A stretch of DNA of 64,000 nucleotides from Bacteroidia bacterium (GCA_016742095.1 JACVCJ010000002.1:97309-161308), one strand, 5' to 3'; numbered from the stretch's first letter, positions 9,512-18,353 are shown. A program made the numbers and translations. Notes: generated by a model from the letters alone, not told the origin.

Positions 9512-9541
9512 AAAAAAAATGCGCCCCGAAGGACGCATTCT
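9512..9541 (-). terminator. terminator of the flotillin operon
   Basis: On the minus strand GAATGCGTCC, a TTCG tetraloop and GGGCGCATT form a stable hairpin followed by eight T. It lies 26 bp beyond the flotillin stop codon. Confidence 0.9.
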
Positions 9542-9566
9542 CTGTTTCGCTGTATGTAGCAAAGCG

Positions 9567-11111
9567 TTATTGCACTTCTTCGCTGTTATTTTCTTCGGCC
9601 GGTTTTATTTCTTCGGCCTCTGCTTCTTTTTTGCCTTTGAGGTAAGCGGGCAGTTCCATACCGGCCATGCGGAAGAGATCGTCGAGCGGGGGAACGCTCT
9701 TCATCATGCCGCTGATAAAATTGGCGGTGTTCGTCTGTCCGTTGGCACCGCTGCCATTCCCGTCCCATACGGTAATTTTATCGATCTTGATGTTTTTCAC
9801 GGCTTCTACCTGTGTTTTCACCAGTTCGGGCAGTTTATCGGCAATGAGGAAGGTTACGGCCTTGGTCGGGTCGCCGCCGGCAGCATTTACGATGCGCTCG
9901 TAACCCTCGGCCTGCTTGGTAAGTATCTCGTATATACCCTTCGCTTCGGCTTCCATTTTGGCATAGATGGCGTCGGCCTGACCTTTGGCCTCGCGGCGCA
10001 CTTTTTCGGCTTCGGCTTCGGCATCGATGATGGCTTTTTCCTTCGCGATCTCGGCCGGTACCACAATATTGGCCTTCTGGGAAGCGCGTTCACGCTCGGC
10101 ACGTTCTGTTTCGGCCTTTTTCTCGGCCTGGTAGGCTTCTTCCAGGGCTTTGGCCTGCTGTACCTTTTCGGCCGCGGTAGCACGTTTCATAGCTTCGGCC
10201 TCTTTCTCACGACGTTCGGCATCCGAAGCGGCAATATCGATCTTGGCCTTGTTCTCCCCGGTCACGGCCACGGCGTTGTTCTCCGCCACCTTGATACGGG
10301 TTTCCTTTTCGGCTTCGGCCTTACCGATGGCCTCGTCTTTTTTGGCCGAGGCAATGAGTACCTCGCGGTCCTTCACGGCAGAAGCGATCTGTACGTCACG
10401 GTCGCGCTGTGTTTCGGCGATCTGTACGTCTTTGTCACGGTCGGCCTGGGCCTTACCGATCTCCCCGTAACGTTCCTGTTCGGCCACGCTCTTTTTGGCT
10501 TCGTTGATGGCCTTGGCGGCGGCTTCTTTACCCAGGGCCTCGATGTAGCCACTCTCGTCGCGCAGGTCGGTCACGTTCACGTTGATCAGTTTGAGACCGA
10601 TCTTACGTAGTTCCGTATCTACGTTCTTGGCTACGTTGGCCAGGAATTTATCGCGGTCGGCATTGATCTCTTCAATGTCCATCGTAGCGATCACTAGGCG
10701 CAGCTGACCGAAGAGGATATCTTTGGTAAGTTCCTGTATCTGACCGGCAGAGAGGCCCAGCAGGCGTTCGGCGGCATTGCTCATTACTTCCTGTTCGGTA
10801 GAAATGGCTACGGTAAAGCGGCAGGGTACGTCTACACGGATGTTCTGTTTAGACAGGGCATTGGTAAGGTTGGCCTCGATCGAGATCGGTTTCAGGTCCA
10901 GGAAGGCATAACTCTGCAATACCGGCACTATAAATGCGGCTCCACCATGCACACAGCGGGCCGATGAGGCCATACCGTCTGCCTTGCGGCCGGTTTTACC
11001 GTAAATAACCAGGATCTTGTCCGAGGGACAACGTTTGTAGCGGGCCAGGATAGCGGCAAAGGTGACCACCATCACTACCACGCCCACCAGGATCGGGATC
11101 ATTAGTTCCAT
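9567..11111 (-). CDS. flotillin-like SPFH protein
   Basis: A 514-residue flotillin (FloT/YuaG type) that scaffolds ordered membrane domains. A single N-terminal hydrophobic segment (about 3-25) is followed by the SPFH/PHB domain (about 30-200), then a long Glu/Ala/Lys coiled coil (about 205-400) with the repeated EAEAE-type heptads of flotillins, and a C-terminal domain with an Asn/Gly linker and acidic tail. It follows the NfeD gene by 34 bp on the same strand, the classic yuaF-yuaG arrangement. The long alanine- and glutamate-rich coiled coil produces many long antisense frames, which are not genes. Confidence 0.93.
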   Translation of the reverse strand: MELMIPILVGVVVMVVTFAAILARYKRCPSDKILVIYGKTGRKADGMASSARCVHGGAAFIVPVLQSYAFLDLKPISIEANLTNALSKQNIRVDVPCRFTVAISTEQEVMSNAAERLLGLSAGQIQELTKDILFGQLRLVIATMDIEEINADRDKFLANVAKNVDTELRKIGLKLINVNVTDLRDESGYIEALGKEAAAKAINEAKKSVAEQERYGEIGKAQADRDKDVQIAETQRDRDVQIASAVKDREVLIASAKKDEAIGKAEAEKETRIKVAENNAVAVTGENKAKIDIAASDAERREKEAEAMKRATAAEKVQQAKALEEAYQAEKKAETERAERERASQKANIVVPAEIAKEKAIIDAEAEAEKVRREAKGQADAIYAKMEAEAKGIYEILTKQAEGYERIVNAAGGDPTKAVTFLIADKLPELVKTQVEAVKNIKIDKITVWDGNGSGANGQTNTANFISGMMKSVPPLDDLFRMAGMELPAYLKGKKEAEAEEIKPAEENNSEEVQ

Positions 11112-11145
11112 AGAGACTTATTTAGAATTGAAAAATGTTACAGAT

Positions 11146-11712
11146 TTAGATCTTTGTTACGATAAGGATGCTGTTTTCCAGTATAGACGTTACTTTGATC
11201 ACAGCGCCCGTAGGGATGGTATCGCCTTCGGTTACGGCGTCCACCTCGCGCAGGGTGTTCTGGATCTTTATATGAATTTTACCGGCTCCGCTGCGTTGCC
11301 CGGGAATGGTAAGATATACCGTACCCGTGGCGCCCACGGCCCCTTTCACTTCCATATTGCCGCTCTGTTGCAGTCGGGTCATGGCCAGGAACATATACAT
11401 TACCGCCACCACCAGGGCCACACCGGCCAGGGCAGAGATCAGGATCAGCAGCCACTGGGCAGATACGGCGTTCTTAAGCGCAATGGCCGTCCAGGAAAAG
11501 CCCAGCAGAAAGTTTACGAGGTTACGCAGGGTAAAGAGCTGGAAAGCGCCGTGCGTGTCCATATCGCCGTCAAAATCGGCATCGAAATCCGTTCCGGCGT
11601 CCATGCCCACGAAGGTCATAACCGCCTGAAAGATAAAAATTGCGGAGGAGGCAAGTGCCACGCCCCATAGTACTTTGTAGTACATGTCCAATGAGTTCCA
11701 CCAGAGTTCCAT
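11146..11712 (-). CDS. NfeD-like (YuaF) membrane protein
   Basis: A 188-residue partner of flotillin. There are three hydrophobic segments (about 14-34, 66-84 and 89-110) separated by an acidic loop rich in Asp (FDADFDGDMD). A C-terminal soluble beta domain of about 65 residues (GAVGATGTVYL to ILIVTKI) is the OB-fold of NfeD proteins. It stands directly upstream of the flotillin gene and is presumably co-transcribed. The role is to help localise or stabilise flotillin domains, by analogy with Bacillus YuaF. Confidence 0.88.
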   Translation of the reverse strand: MELWWNSLDMYYKVLWGVALASSAIFIFQAVMTFVGMDAGTDFDADFDGDMDTHGAFQLFTLRNLVNFLLGFSWTAIALKNAVSAQWLLILISALAGVALVVAVMYMFLAMTRLQQSGNMEVKGAVGATGTVYLTIPGQRSGAGKIHIKIQNTLREVDAVTEGDTIPTGAVIKVTSILENSILIVTKI

Positions 11713-11880
11713 AGATTTAGCTTTTAATAGTAAGGTATACGCAGACTGGCAGGCCTACGTTCCGAAAATACGAAAAACAGGTTAAACCAGCCGACGAATG
11801 TTCAAAAATGGGGCATTTCCGGGATAAAACGGGGTCATATTTCAGAATTTTAAGTTTCTTTGTACAAAGGACAGGGCCAT

Positions 11881-12537
11881 ATGTATACCGTTTCGGAAGA
11901 AAATTACCTGAAGACCATTTTCCATATCAGCGGCCGGGAGAACCGCCGTGTATCCACCAACGATGTGGCCGAGGTGCTGCAGACCAAGGCATCGTCGGTT
12001 ACAGATATGATACAGAAACTGTCGGATAAAAAGCTGATCCGCTACGAAAAATACAAAGGCGTTTCCCTTACACCCAAAGGCCGCAAAATAGCCGCGTCCA
12101 TCGTGCGCCGGCACCGCCTCTGGGAAGTGTTCCTGGTAGATAAACTGAATTTCAGCTGGGACGAGATCCACGAAATTGCCGAGGAACTGGAGCATATCCG
12201 TTCTGAAAAACTGGTGGACAAGCTGGAAGAATACCTCGGGTTCCCGAAAAAAGACCCGCACGGCGATCCCATCCCCGACCGCGAGGGTAAAATGGACCAT
12301 CACAAAGACTTTACCCTGGCCGACCTCGCCGTAGATGAACAGGGCATTATCGTAGGCGTAAAGGAACATTCCAGCGAGTTCCTGCAATATCTGGACGGCG
12401 TAAAACTGGTGCTGGGTGCGCGGGTAACCATCCGCAAAGTATTTGAATATGACCGTACTATTGTAGCCATGGTGGGCAATACCGAACTGATGCTCTCCGA
12501 GCGCGTGGGCAAGAATATCTACATTAACCGGGCTTAA
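11881..12537 (+). CDS. DtxR/MntR-family metal-dependent repressor
   Basis: A 218-residue transcription regulator. An N-terminal winged helix (residues 1-65, VSTNDVAEVLQTKASSVTDM as the recognition region) is followed by the dimerisation and metal-binding domain (about 70-140, with EELEHI and DPHGDPIP carrying the metal ligands) and a C-terminal SH3-like FeoA domain (about 150-218). It senses Mn or Fe and represses uptake genes. The frame is open further upstream from a TTG at 11860, but ATG at 11881 gives the standard family N-terminus MYTVSEENYLK. No metal transporter gene is adjacent, so its target is not evident here. Confidence 0.93.
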   Translation: MYTVSEENYLKTIFHISGRENRRVSTNDVAEVLQTKASSVTDMIQKLSDKKLIRYEKYKGVSLTPKGRKIAASIVRRHRLWEVFLVDKLNFSWDEIHEIAEELEHIRSEKLVDKLEEYLGFPKKDPHGDPIPDREGKMDHHKDFTLADLAVDEQGIIVGVKEHSSEFLQYLDGVKLVLGARVTIRKVFEYDRTIVAMVGNTELMLSERVGKNIYINRA

Positions 12538-12559
12538 TTCTCCTGTTTTTTACCTGATA

Positions 12560-13085
12560 AATTATTTTACGCAGAGAGCGCAGAAACGCTTATCAGTGCT
12601 TTTCTTTTGCCGGGTTTTGTCTCCCGCAGAGAGCGCAGATGCTTTTGCCAGTCTATTCTCCTATTGTGAACGTCTATAGATTTCTCAGCGATCATCTGCG
12701 GGAAAAATAATATTCATTACCGTTGCTATGTCTTGTCTCCCAAAGAGAACACAGATGCTTTTACGCGGTCTATCCTTCTATTTTGAGCGCCTATAGATTT
12801 TCAGCGATCATCTGCGGGAAAAATAATATTCATTACCGTTGCTATGTCTTGTCTCCCAAAGAGAACACAGATGCTTTTACGCGGTCTATCCTTCTATTTT
12901 GAGCGCTTATAGATTTTCAGCAATCATCTGCGGGTAGAAACTCTTAATGCTTATCTGCGTATATCTGCGGGAAAAATAATATAGATTAGCACGTGTTATG
13001 CCCATCTGTAGTTTTTCTCAGCGATCATTTGCGGATAGAAATTCTTAAATGTTTATCTGCATATATCTGCGGAAAAATAATATAT
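12560..13085. repeat. intergenic repeat region with a 116-bp tandem repeat
   Basis: No gene lies between 12538 and 13090. The region is built from short words such as CGCAGA, ATCTGCGGG and AGCGATCATCTGCGG in both orientations. Copies beginning at 12686, 12802 and 12918 are spaced exactly 116 bp; the first two units are almost identical and the third breaks off after about 30 bp. Degenerate copies flank them on both sides, to about 13080. It looks like decayed units of a dispersed intergenic repeat. I see no ORF, no CRISPR-like spacing and no tRNA. Confidence 0.85.
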
Positions 13086-13090
13086 GAACT

Positions 13091-13534
13091 CTATTTATCC
13101 GTTTCTTTAAAGTCTTCCGTTTTCGGGAAGGCACCCAGGGCTTTGATAGCCGAAGCCGGTGTAGGATCTGCCAGGCGGCGGGTCAGTGTGTCGATCCAGG
13201 CGCCGTCCAGCGTAACCACGGCACGCACAACGCCTTCAGCATCGCTCAGGATATGCTGTATGGTCCAGCGGGCATAATCGTGCCGTACTCTGGCCAGGCG
13301 GGTATTGATAAATATCTTGTCCTCGAAACGGATCTCGCGGCGGAACACACATTCCTCGCGGAAGATCACCGGCCCGAAATGTTCCCTGCGCATCACTTCG
13401 GTCGTGAGACCCACGGAAGCCAGCAGCTCGATACGGTGTTGCGCCCCGTAATCGTAATACACACTGTGGCGTACGTGGTAATTGGCGTCGAGATCGGCCC
13501 AGCGTATGGCTATTTCTTTCTGAAATTCGGTCAT
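13091..13534 (-). CDS. acyl-CoA thioesterase family protein (hotdog fold)
   Basis: A 147-residue 4HBT-type thioesterase, hydrolysing an acyl-CoA or acyl-ACP. The hotdog signature is ADLDANYHVRHSVYYDYGAQHR near residues 14-35, with the Asp after the Trp as candidate catalytic acid, and a closing beta strand AVVTLDGAWID. The frame stays open upstream to 13657, but the ATG at 13534 gives the usual family start (MTEFQKEIAIRWADLD). The upstream extension reads into a repetitive intergenic element. Substrate unknown. Confidence 0.87.
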   Translation of the reverse strand: MTEFQKEIAIRWADLDANYHVRHSVYYDYGAQHRIELLASVGLTTEVMRREHFGPVIFREECVFRREIRFEDKIFINTRLARVRHDYARWTIQHILSDAEGVVRAVVTLDGAWIDTLTRRLADPTPASAIKALGAFPKTEDFKETDK

Positions 13535-13610
13535 GATGTTCTTGTTTTGTTGCCCCCCTGCGTATGGGTATACGAAGGTATGTTTTTTTGTCAGTAAGTC
13601 TATAGTGAAG

Positions 13611-13735
13611 GGTAATGAGCGAAGAGCCAGGGCTGACGCGTTTATTCGCTGACGCATGTATCCCGATCTCGCGGCTTCCCTCTTCTCATTACTTTTCCAC
13701 TTTAACTGCGGACTCCGGACCTCCGGACTCTCTAC
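13611..13735. repeat. dispersed intergenic element with AGTCCG array
   Basis: A GGTAATGAGC..CTGACGCG..CGCTGACGCA segment (13611-13656) followed by an array of GGACTCCGGAC units (13709-13732). The same two parts occur in the same order at 33841-33962, so this is one element present twice. It abuts the stop codon of the gene at 13736. Confidence 0.75.
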
Positions 13736-14707
13736 TTACAACATAACTTCGAGACGGACATTGTGTGTAGTATTAGCCAGGTCGTAATAGGCGTTGCAGA
13801 GAGCAGAGCGGAATGTTTTATGCGTCATGATGGCGCGGGTAAGTTCGTTTTTCAACTCAACGAACAAGACCCGGTCGGTTACGGACAACTGCGCTGACGT
13901 ATCAAAAACGAACACGAGATCTTCACTCAGTTTACGCAGTTCTTCAGAAAGGAATTCGGTGCCTGCGTATTCCAGCCGGGCCATAATGCTGCGGCAGCGC
14001 TGTTGGAAGTCCGGGTTGTCCCCGTAGTTTCCGGCAAGTTCCTTTTTGTAACCTGCCAGGTTGAGGTTGCGTTCCGAAGGCGTTTCTTTTACAAGTTCAT
14101 TCCGGTAAAAACCATCTTTATCCGCTGTCATTCTGTATTCGCGGGCCGTTCCCTTCATGCGCAAATGGTCCTTATCTGCCCAGCCGTTCATGACTTCATC
14201 ATTGCCGATCAGTTCCAGTTCGGCCAGTTCAGGTAAGGGTAATTGCAGCGGAGCCGAAAAATCATACAGTTTCAATAAATAGGGACAGGCCCAGTAGCAG
14301 CCGATGACAGCCAGTATTTTTCCGTCGGGCGACAACTGAAAATCCGTCCATATAAAACCGTCCATCCCCGGGGAATAGCCCGCCATCTGCCGGCCACTGA
14401 GATCGATGAGCGTTTGTCCGCCGTAGATGTCCTCGGCACAGACCATGTATTCCGTTCCGTCTTTTTGCAGCCAGGCATGAAAGAAACGTCCGTCGTTCAC
14501 CAAAAAATCAAAAAGCAGATCGCCGGAGTCCGTATCGTAAATACATACTTGCGTAATTTCGTAACTGATACTCTCCGTCCACATTTCTGCGGCACTAAGC
14601 CGGTATTTCCCCGAAGGGGACGTGTATTCATTTTGTTCCGAAAGTTTCCAGTCGTGTGTTTTGTACAGCTGTTGCAGTTCGGCGCGTATGTTTTCGATGT
14701 GGTTCAT
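13736..14707 (-). CDS. hypothetical cytoplasmic protein, 323 aa
   Basis: I do not recognise a family. No signal peptide or membrane segment is present. The N-terminal 40 residues are helical and polar; the middle (about 40-175) is beta-rich and includes a blade-like stretch LSPDGKILAVIGCYW resembling a beta-propeller unit; the last 100 residues are helical (EELRKLSEDLVFVF, ELTRAIMTHKTF). Regular codon use and composition like its neighbours argue for a real gene. AGTCCG arrays flank both ends. Lone proteins of this style are often immunity-type proteins in Bacteroidota, but nothing here proves it. Confidence 0.7.
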   Translation of the reverse strand: MNHIENIRAELQQLYKTHDWKLSEQNEYTSPSGKYRLSAAEMWTESISYEITQVCIYDTDSGDLLFDFLVNDGRFFHAWLQKDGTEYMVCAEDIYGGQTLIDLSGRQMAGYSPGMDGFIWTDFQLSPDGKILAVIGCYWACPYLLKLYDFSAPLQLPLPELAELELIGNDEVMNGWADKDHLRMKGTAREYRMTADKDGFYRNELVKETPSERNLNLAGYKKELAGNYGDNPDFQQRCRSIMARLEYAGTEFLSEELRKLSEDLVFVFDTSAQLSVTDRVLFVELKNELTRAIMTHKTFRSALCNAYYDLANTTHNVRLEVML

Positions 14708-14721
14708 GAAGTAGTTGTTTT

Positions 14722-14751
14722 GAGTCCGAAGTCCGAAAGTCTGGAGTCCGT
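14722..14751. repeat. AGTCCG array
   Basis: Four units of AGTCCG, one degenerate (AGTCTG), separated by 1-4 bp, lie between the start of the gene at 13736-14707 and the stop of the gene at 14783. Confidence 0.7.
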
Positions 14752-14782
14752 TTGGGGCCGATAGCTATCCGCTACAGGCTAT

Positions 14783-15454
14783 CTACTGCTTCACAAATTC
14801 GGGTTTAAAGTCGGTGTTTTCGCGGTAGAGTACCAGGGAGTTCTTACGGACCACGGCGGCCTGGTCTTTAATGAGGCCGATGTTACGCTCGAAGTTCAGG
14901 GTAAGCACGTGTTTGCTTACGGCGTATTCCGGTTCGTACACAAGGGACAGGCGCCGGGCCGGATCGCAGCTCAGTGAGATACGGAATGACTTTATGTTCT
15001 TTTCGGCTATACGTACACGACCATCTGCCCCGGGATGGTAGGTCTTTTCCCGGCCTTCTTCCGCCTCTACGGTCACTTGCAGGTAAGGCAGTGCGTAGAT
15101 ATCCGGCGTTATAAATTCGAAGGTGATGGAATCACTGTCGGCCAGCCGGATTTCCCGGTGCTCCTCTCCTTCCGTTGCAAAATCGATACGCAGAGGATTC
15201 GGATCCGAACTAAGCAGCAGGGTACTATCGTTCGAAAATGTATACGTACCATGGTCAGACAGGTGTCGCCGCGTCCCCAGCCCCGAATAACGTCCGCGGT
15301 AAAAAGTACCGTCCTTTTTCAGGATCAGGGTATCGATATAGGGTTTTATAAATTCGCCTGTTACTTTATAGATATAACGGCCTTTTATATTCTTTTGTGC
15401 GAAAAGCGATACAGAGAGAAAAAGCAATGTAAGCAGAACAGGTATCTTTTTCAT
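14783..15454 (-). CDS. exported hypothetical protein, 223 aa
   Basis: A signal peptide (MKKIPVLLTLLFLSVSLFAQ) is followed by a beta-rich protein. Residues of about 24-90 follow the pattern of a lipocalin-like or 'lipid-binding' domain that Bacteroidota use in many exported proteins (GRYIYKVTGEF, LILKKDGTFYRGRYSGLG, GTYTFSNDSTLLLSSD). The C-terminal half is also beta-rich with no motif I recognise. No lipobox and no T9SS tail, so it is probably periplasmic. Function unknown. Confidence 0.75.
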   Translation of the reverse strand: MKKIPVLLTLLFLSVSLFAQKNIKGRYIYKVTGEFIKPYIDTLILKKDGTFYRGRYSGLGTRRHLSDHGTYTFSNDSTLLLSSDPNPLRIDFATEGEEHREIRLADSDSITFEFITPDIYALPYLQVTVEAEEGREKTYHPGADGRVRIAEKNIKSFRISLSCDPARRLSLVYEPEYAVSKHVLTLNFERNIGLIKDQAAVVRKNSLVLYRENTDFKPEFVKQ

Positions 15455-15489
15455 AGTATGCGGTGTAAGTCTCTGTAAATATAGGAAAA

Positions 15490-15625
15490 AGTCCGAAGTC
15501 CGAGAGTCCGTAGTCCGGCGTTTATGTTCTTAAGTTAAACGTTTGCGCTATGATACCTGGTGTTTATGACTGAAGACTAACTGTTCACTTTAGCAATCCG
15601 GAAACCGGACTACGGACTGCGAACT
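15490..15625. repeat. fold-back AGTCCG element
   Basis: The left arm (15490-15520) and right arm (15597-15625) are arrays of AGTCCG in opposite orientation. The 14-bp words AGTCCGTAGTCCGG and CCGGACTACGGACT are exact reverse complements, so the 136-bp element can fold back on itself. The interior holds GGCGTTTA and TTAAACGTTT, also found in the element at 16231. Confidence 0.7.
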
Positions 15626-15640
15626 CTACTCCCATCCTCA

Positions 15641-16114
15641 CTACCAGCCCAGCAGCTGCGGAATATCGTTCAGCGTAAGCACTACCACCATCAGCAGAAA
15701 TAGCAAGCCGGAGTATACCCGGTCTGCAACAGGGCCATCATTTCGCTGCAATTCAGGTTCACGTTTCAGGATAAAAATAAAGAGAAAACGCAGAGGCCTC
15801 TGTACCAGCAAAAAAAAGAGAGGGCCCTGGCAACCCGCCTGTCTTGCATCCGGATGGATATGAGGCAGTATAAAACCATATACCAGGAGTACACTACCCA
15901 TCAGCAGATAGTACACATAATATCTGTATACACGTAACATTTTAAAGTCTCCATAAAACCACAGACAAAGTGCCGCACCGCAGATCATAGCTCCATATGC
16001 ACGCATCAAAGGGTCGAAGAACATCAGTACATTCATCAATACAAATGCCCCGAACAGTAACCAGGCCAATATCTTAAAACGTTCAGCCAGTTTCATATTT
16101 TGGGATGCGTTCAT
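15641..16114 (-). CDS. small integral membrane protein, 157 aa
   Basis: Four predicted membrane segments: about residues 15-36, 39-54, 60-84 and 130-152. The loop between segments 3 and 4 is basic (RPLRFLFIFILKREPELQR). No conserved motif I can name. AGTCCG elements lie on both sides, and it is not obviously in an operon. Could start at the second ATG (MKLAERFKILAW), six codons in. Function unknown. Confidence 0.65.
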   Translation of the reverse strand: MNASQNMKLAERFKILAWLLFGAFVLMNVLMFFDPLMRAYGAMICGAALCLWFYGDFKMLRVYRYYVYYLLMGSVLLVYGFILPHIHPDARQAGCQGPLFFLLVQRPLRFLFIFILKREPELQRNDGPVADRVYSGLLFLLMVVVLTLNDIPQLLGW

Positions 16115-16230
16115 TCATATTTTCGTGCAGAAAATTTATTCAGCAGCTGCAAATAAAAGAAAAGAATATCCCTCTGCCAATTCTCTATACTCCGGTATTT
16201 GCAGTGTAAAGCAGATAGTTGAGAACCAAA

Positions 16231-16392
16231 GAGTCAGAGAGTCCGAAGTCCGGCGTTTAGTTTAGGAAATTAAACGTTTCGGTTTCCAGGCTAAATTTTC
16301 AGGTCATCCAACCTAAACGCCTGGATATCAAAGCTAAATGTTTACCTAACTCTACCATGCCCCGGACTTTCGAACTCCGGACTCCCGGACTA
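16231..16392. repeat. AGTCCG element between genes
   Basis: The left array (16231-16254) and right inverted array (16361-16392) bracket an interior with TTTAGTTTAGGAAATTAAAC and CCTAAACGCCTGG. It resembles the element at 15490-15625. It ends four bases from the stop codon of the AraC-type gene. Confidence 0.7.
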
Positions 16393-16396
16393 CAAA

Positions 16397-17332
16397 TTAC
16401 GCAAACCCTGCCCGGAACTCCAGCGGACTTTGTCGCGTTTTTGTCTTAAAGAGTTTGCTGAACGACTGCGGATGCTCGAAACCCAGTTCATAGGCGATCT
16501 CCGAAACGGATAAATTCGTGGTGGAAAGTCGCTCCTTCGCTTTTTCAATAAGCTTTTCGTGTATGTGTTGCTGTGCGTTTTGCCCGGTGAGGGTGCGCAG
16601 CATATCGCTGAGGTAGCCCGGCGAAATGGCCAGTCTGTCGGCCAGGTTCTGCACAGTGGGAATGCCCTGGAACAGCGGCTGTTCGTCGTTGAAATAGCTA
16701 TCCAGCGTTTCTTCGAACTGTTGCAGCAGGCTGTTGCTGATGGTCTTGCGCGTAATGAACTGGCGTTTATAGAAACGCTGGGCGTAATTCAGCAGCAGTT
16801 CCAGCTGTGCCATTACCACGTCCTGGCTCAGTTCATCGATGCGGCTGTTGAGCTCTTCTTCAATGTTGCGAAAAAGGTTCAGGATAATGTCCTTTTCTTT
16901 TTCGGACAGGTGCAGGGCCTCGTTCACGGCATAGGAAAAGAAGCGGTACTTTTTGATCTTAGCCGCCAGCGGATAGTGCAGTAAAAAATCGGGATGCATC
17001 AGTATGGCTATTTCCTGCCGGGTGCAGGGCGCTTCGCCGGCGTTTGCTCTTTCATCGGGAGCTACGATCTGGCCGGGAGCGGCAAAAAAGAGTCCGCCCT
17101 CGTTGTAATCGAAATGGGTCTGCCCATAGCGCACCAGTCCGCCGATATTGGGCCGGAACGCAATTTTATAGAAACTGAGCACGTGTCCATCCGGCACAGA
17201 AGTAAAATCCAGCGGCCGGTCGATGCCGTTCATTACCGTGATAAGGGGATGCTGTGGCGGTGGGAAACCCAATGTTTTTGCGGCCTCCGTCAGCGATGCA
17301 AATTTAAGCGGCGCGTGTGTATTCTTTTTCAT
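16397..17332 (-). CDS. AraC-family transcriptional regulator
   Basis: A 311-residue regulator. The N-terminal half (about 35-200) is a cupin-like sensor region. The C-terminal 100 residues hold two helix-turn-helix units of the AraC type: NLADRLAISPGYLSDMLRTL and LSVSEIAYELGFEHPQSFSK, ending SPLEFRAGF. It lies 84 bp downstream of the SDR gene on the same strand. Pairing of an AraC regulator with an SDR or aldo-keto reductase is frequent, so it likely controls the SDR gene. Effector unknown. Confidence 0.92.
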   Translation of the reverse strand: MKKNTHAPLKFASLTEAAKTLGFPPPQHPLITVMNGIDRPLDFTSVPDGHVLSFYKIAFRPNIGGLVRYGQTHFDYNEGGLFFAAPGQIVAPDERANAGEAPCTRQEIAILMHPDFLLHYPLAAKIKKYRFFSYAVNEALHLSEKEKDIILNLFRNIEEELNSRIDELSQDVVMAQLELLLNYAQRFYKRQFITRKTISNSLLQQFEETLDSYFNDEQPLFQGIPTVQNLADRLAISPGYLSDMLRTLTGQNAQQHIHEKLIEKAKERLSTTNLSVSEIAYELGFEHPQSFSKLFKTKTRQSPLEFRAGFA

Positions 17333-17416
17333 ACCGGCAGATCGTATACAATGCTGTTACAAAGTACTGAAAAATCAGCAACAGCCCTCCCGTATACTGC
17401 TGCTGATCTTCATATT

Positions 17417-18256
17417 CTATCCCTGTGCGGCCACCGCTACGTGCTGCCATTCTTCCCAGACACGGATGCGTTCTGCGTAGGTTTCTTTAATGCCGTCGAG
17501 GTTCGTACGTCCTAAAAACAGGCGCAACGGTGGCTCCGTAGCATCGGCCAGCGCCAGAATGGCCGGACCGGTAGCTTCGGGATTGCCCCGTTCATACTTG
17601 CCGATGTCTCCAAAAACCGCCGCCCGAATCGCATCGTACTCCGGCATGGGAGCAGAAAATTTCAGTGACTGTTCACTGCCGAATTCCGTAGCATAAGCGC
17701 CCGGTTCCACAATGGTGACCTTAATGCCAAAAGGTTTTACTTCCGTGGCCAGGCTTTCGTGAATGGCTTCAAAAGCCCATTTGGACGAGGCGTAGTAACC
17801 GATGACCGGAATTACAAAATGCCCCAGGTTACTGGACGTACCTACGATATGTCCGTAACCCTGCGCGCGCATAATGGGCAGCACGGCCTGTATCACAGAC
17901 ACCGGCCCCAGTACATTGGTATCGTACAGGGCGCGGATCTCGTCTGCACGGGCTTCTTCTATGGTGCTCACCAGGGAATAACCGGCATTATTGATCACGA
18001 TATCGAGTTTTCCGAAATGCTGATGTGCGGCGGCAACAGCGGCCTTTACCTGTGCGGGATCGGTAACGTCCAGCGGCAGTGTGAGTACATTATTACCGTA
18101 TTTCTCTTTCAGGTCAGCGATGCTGTCTGTATTGCGGGCGGTGGCGGCCACTTTATCGCCACGTTGCAGGGCGGCTTCTGTCCATACACGTCCGAAACCT
18201 CTGGATGTACCGGTGATAAACCATACTTTCGCCTCGTTTGTTTTTACTTGTTCCAT
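17417..18256 (-). CDS. short-chain dehydrogenase/reductase
   Basis: A 279-residue classical SDR that reduces or oxidises a small carbonyl or alcohol with NAD(P)H. Visible motifs: cofactor glycine motif TGTSRGFG (about residues 14-21), NNAG (about 92-95), catalytic Ser in GTSSNLG and YxxxK as YYASSKWAFE. An Arg after the glycine-rich loop region suggests an NADP preference, but I cannot be sure. The open frame extends ten codons further up to 18286; the ATG at 18256 gives the family-like N-terminus. The substrate is unknown. The downstream AraC gene probably regulates it. Confidence 0.9.
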   Translation of the reverse strand: MEQVKTNEAKVWFITGTSRGFGRVWTEAALQRGDKVAATARNTDSIADLKEKYGNNVLTLPLDVTDPAQVKAAVAAAHQHFGKLDIVINNAGYSLVSTIEEARADEIRALYDTNVLGPVSVIQAVLPIMRAQGYGHIVGTSSNLGHFVIPVIGYYASSKWAFEAIHESLATEVKPFGIKVTIVEPGAYATEFGSEQSLKFSAPMPEYDAIRAAVFGDIGKYERGNPEATGPAILALADATEPPLRLFLGRTNLDGIKETYAERIRVWEEWQHVAVAAQG

Positions 18257-18353
18257 TGTAAATTTATTTTCAATTTGAGGATACAAAGTTCCTATACAGT
18301 CGTTTTACCGATGTAGTCATTTTGGGGAATTTTGTAGGCAAAACGAAGGTGAA

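Noticed and set aside
9444..10610. Long plus-strand frame over the flotillin gene
   Set aside because: It is antisense to the Ala/Glu-rich coiled coil, which avoids stops on the other strand. Its Phe/Gly-rich product has no family features.
12538..13090. Possible gene or tRNA in the gap after the DtxR-type gene
   Set aside because: No frame longer than about 95 codons, and the one seen at 12993-13277 runs antisense into the thioesterase gene. No cloverleaf found; the region is repetitive.
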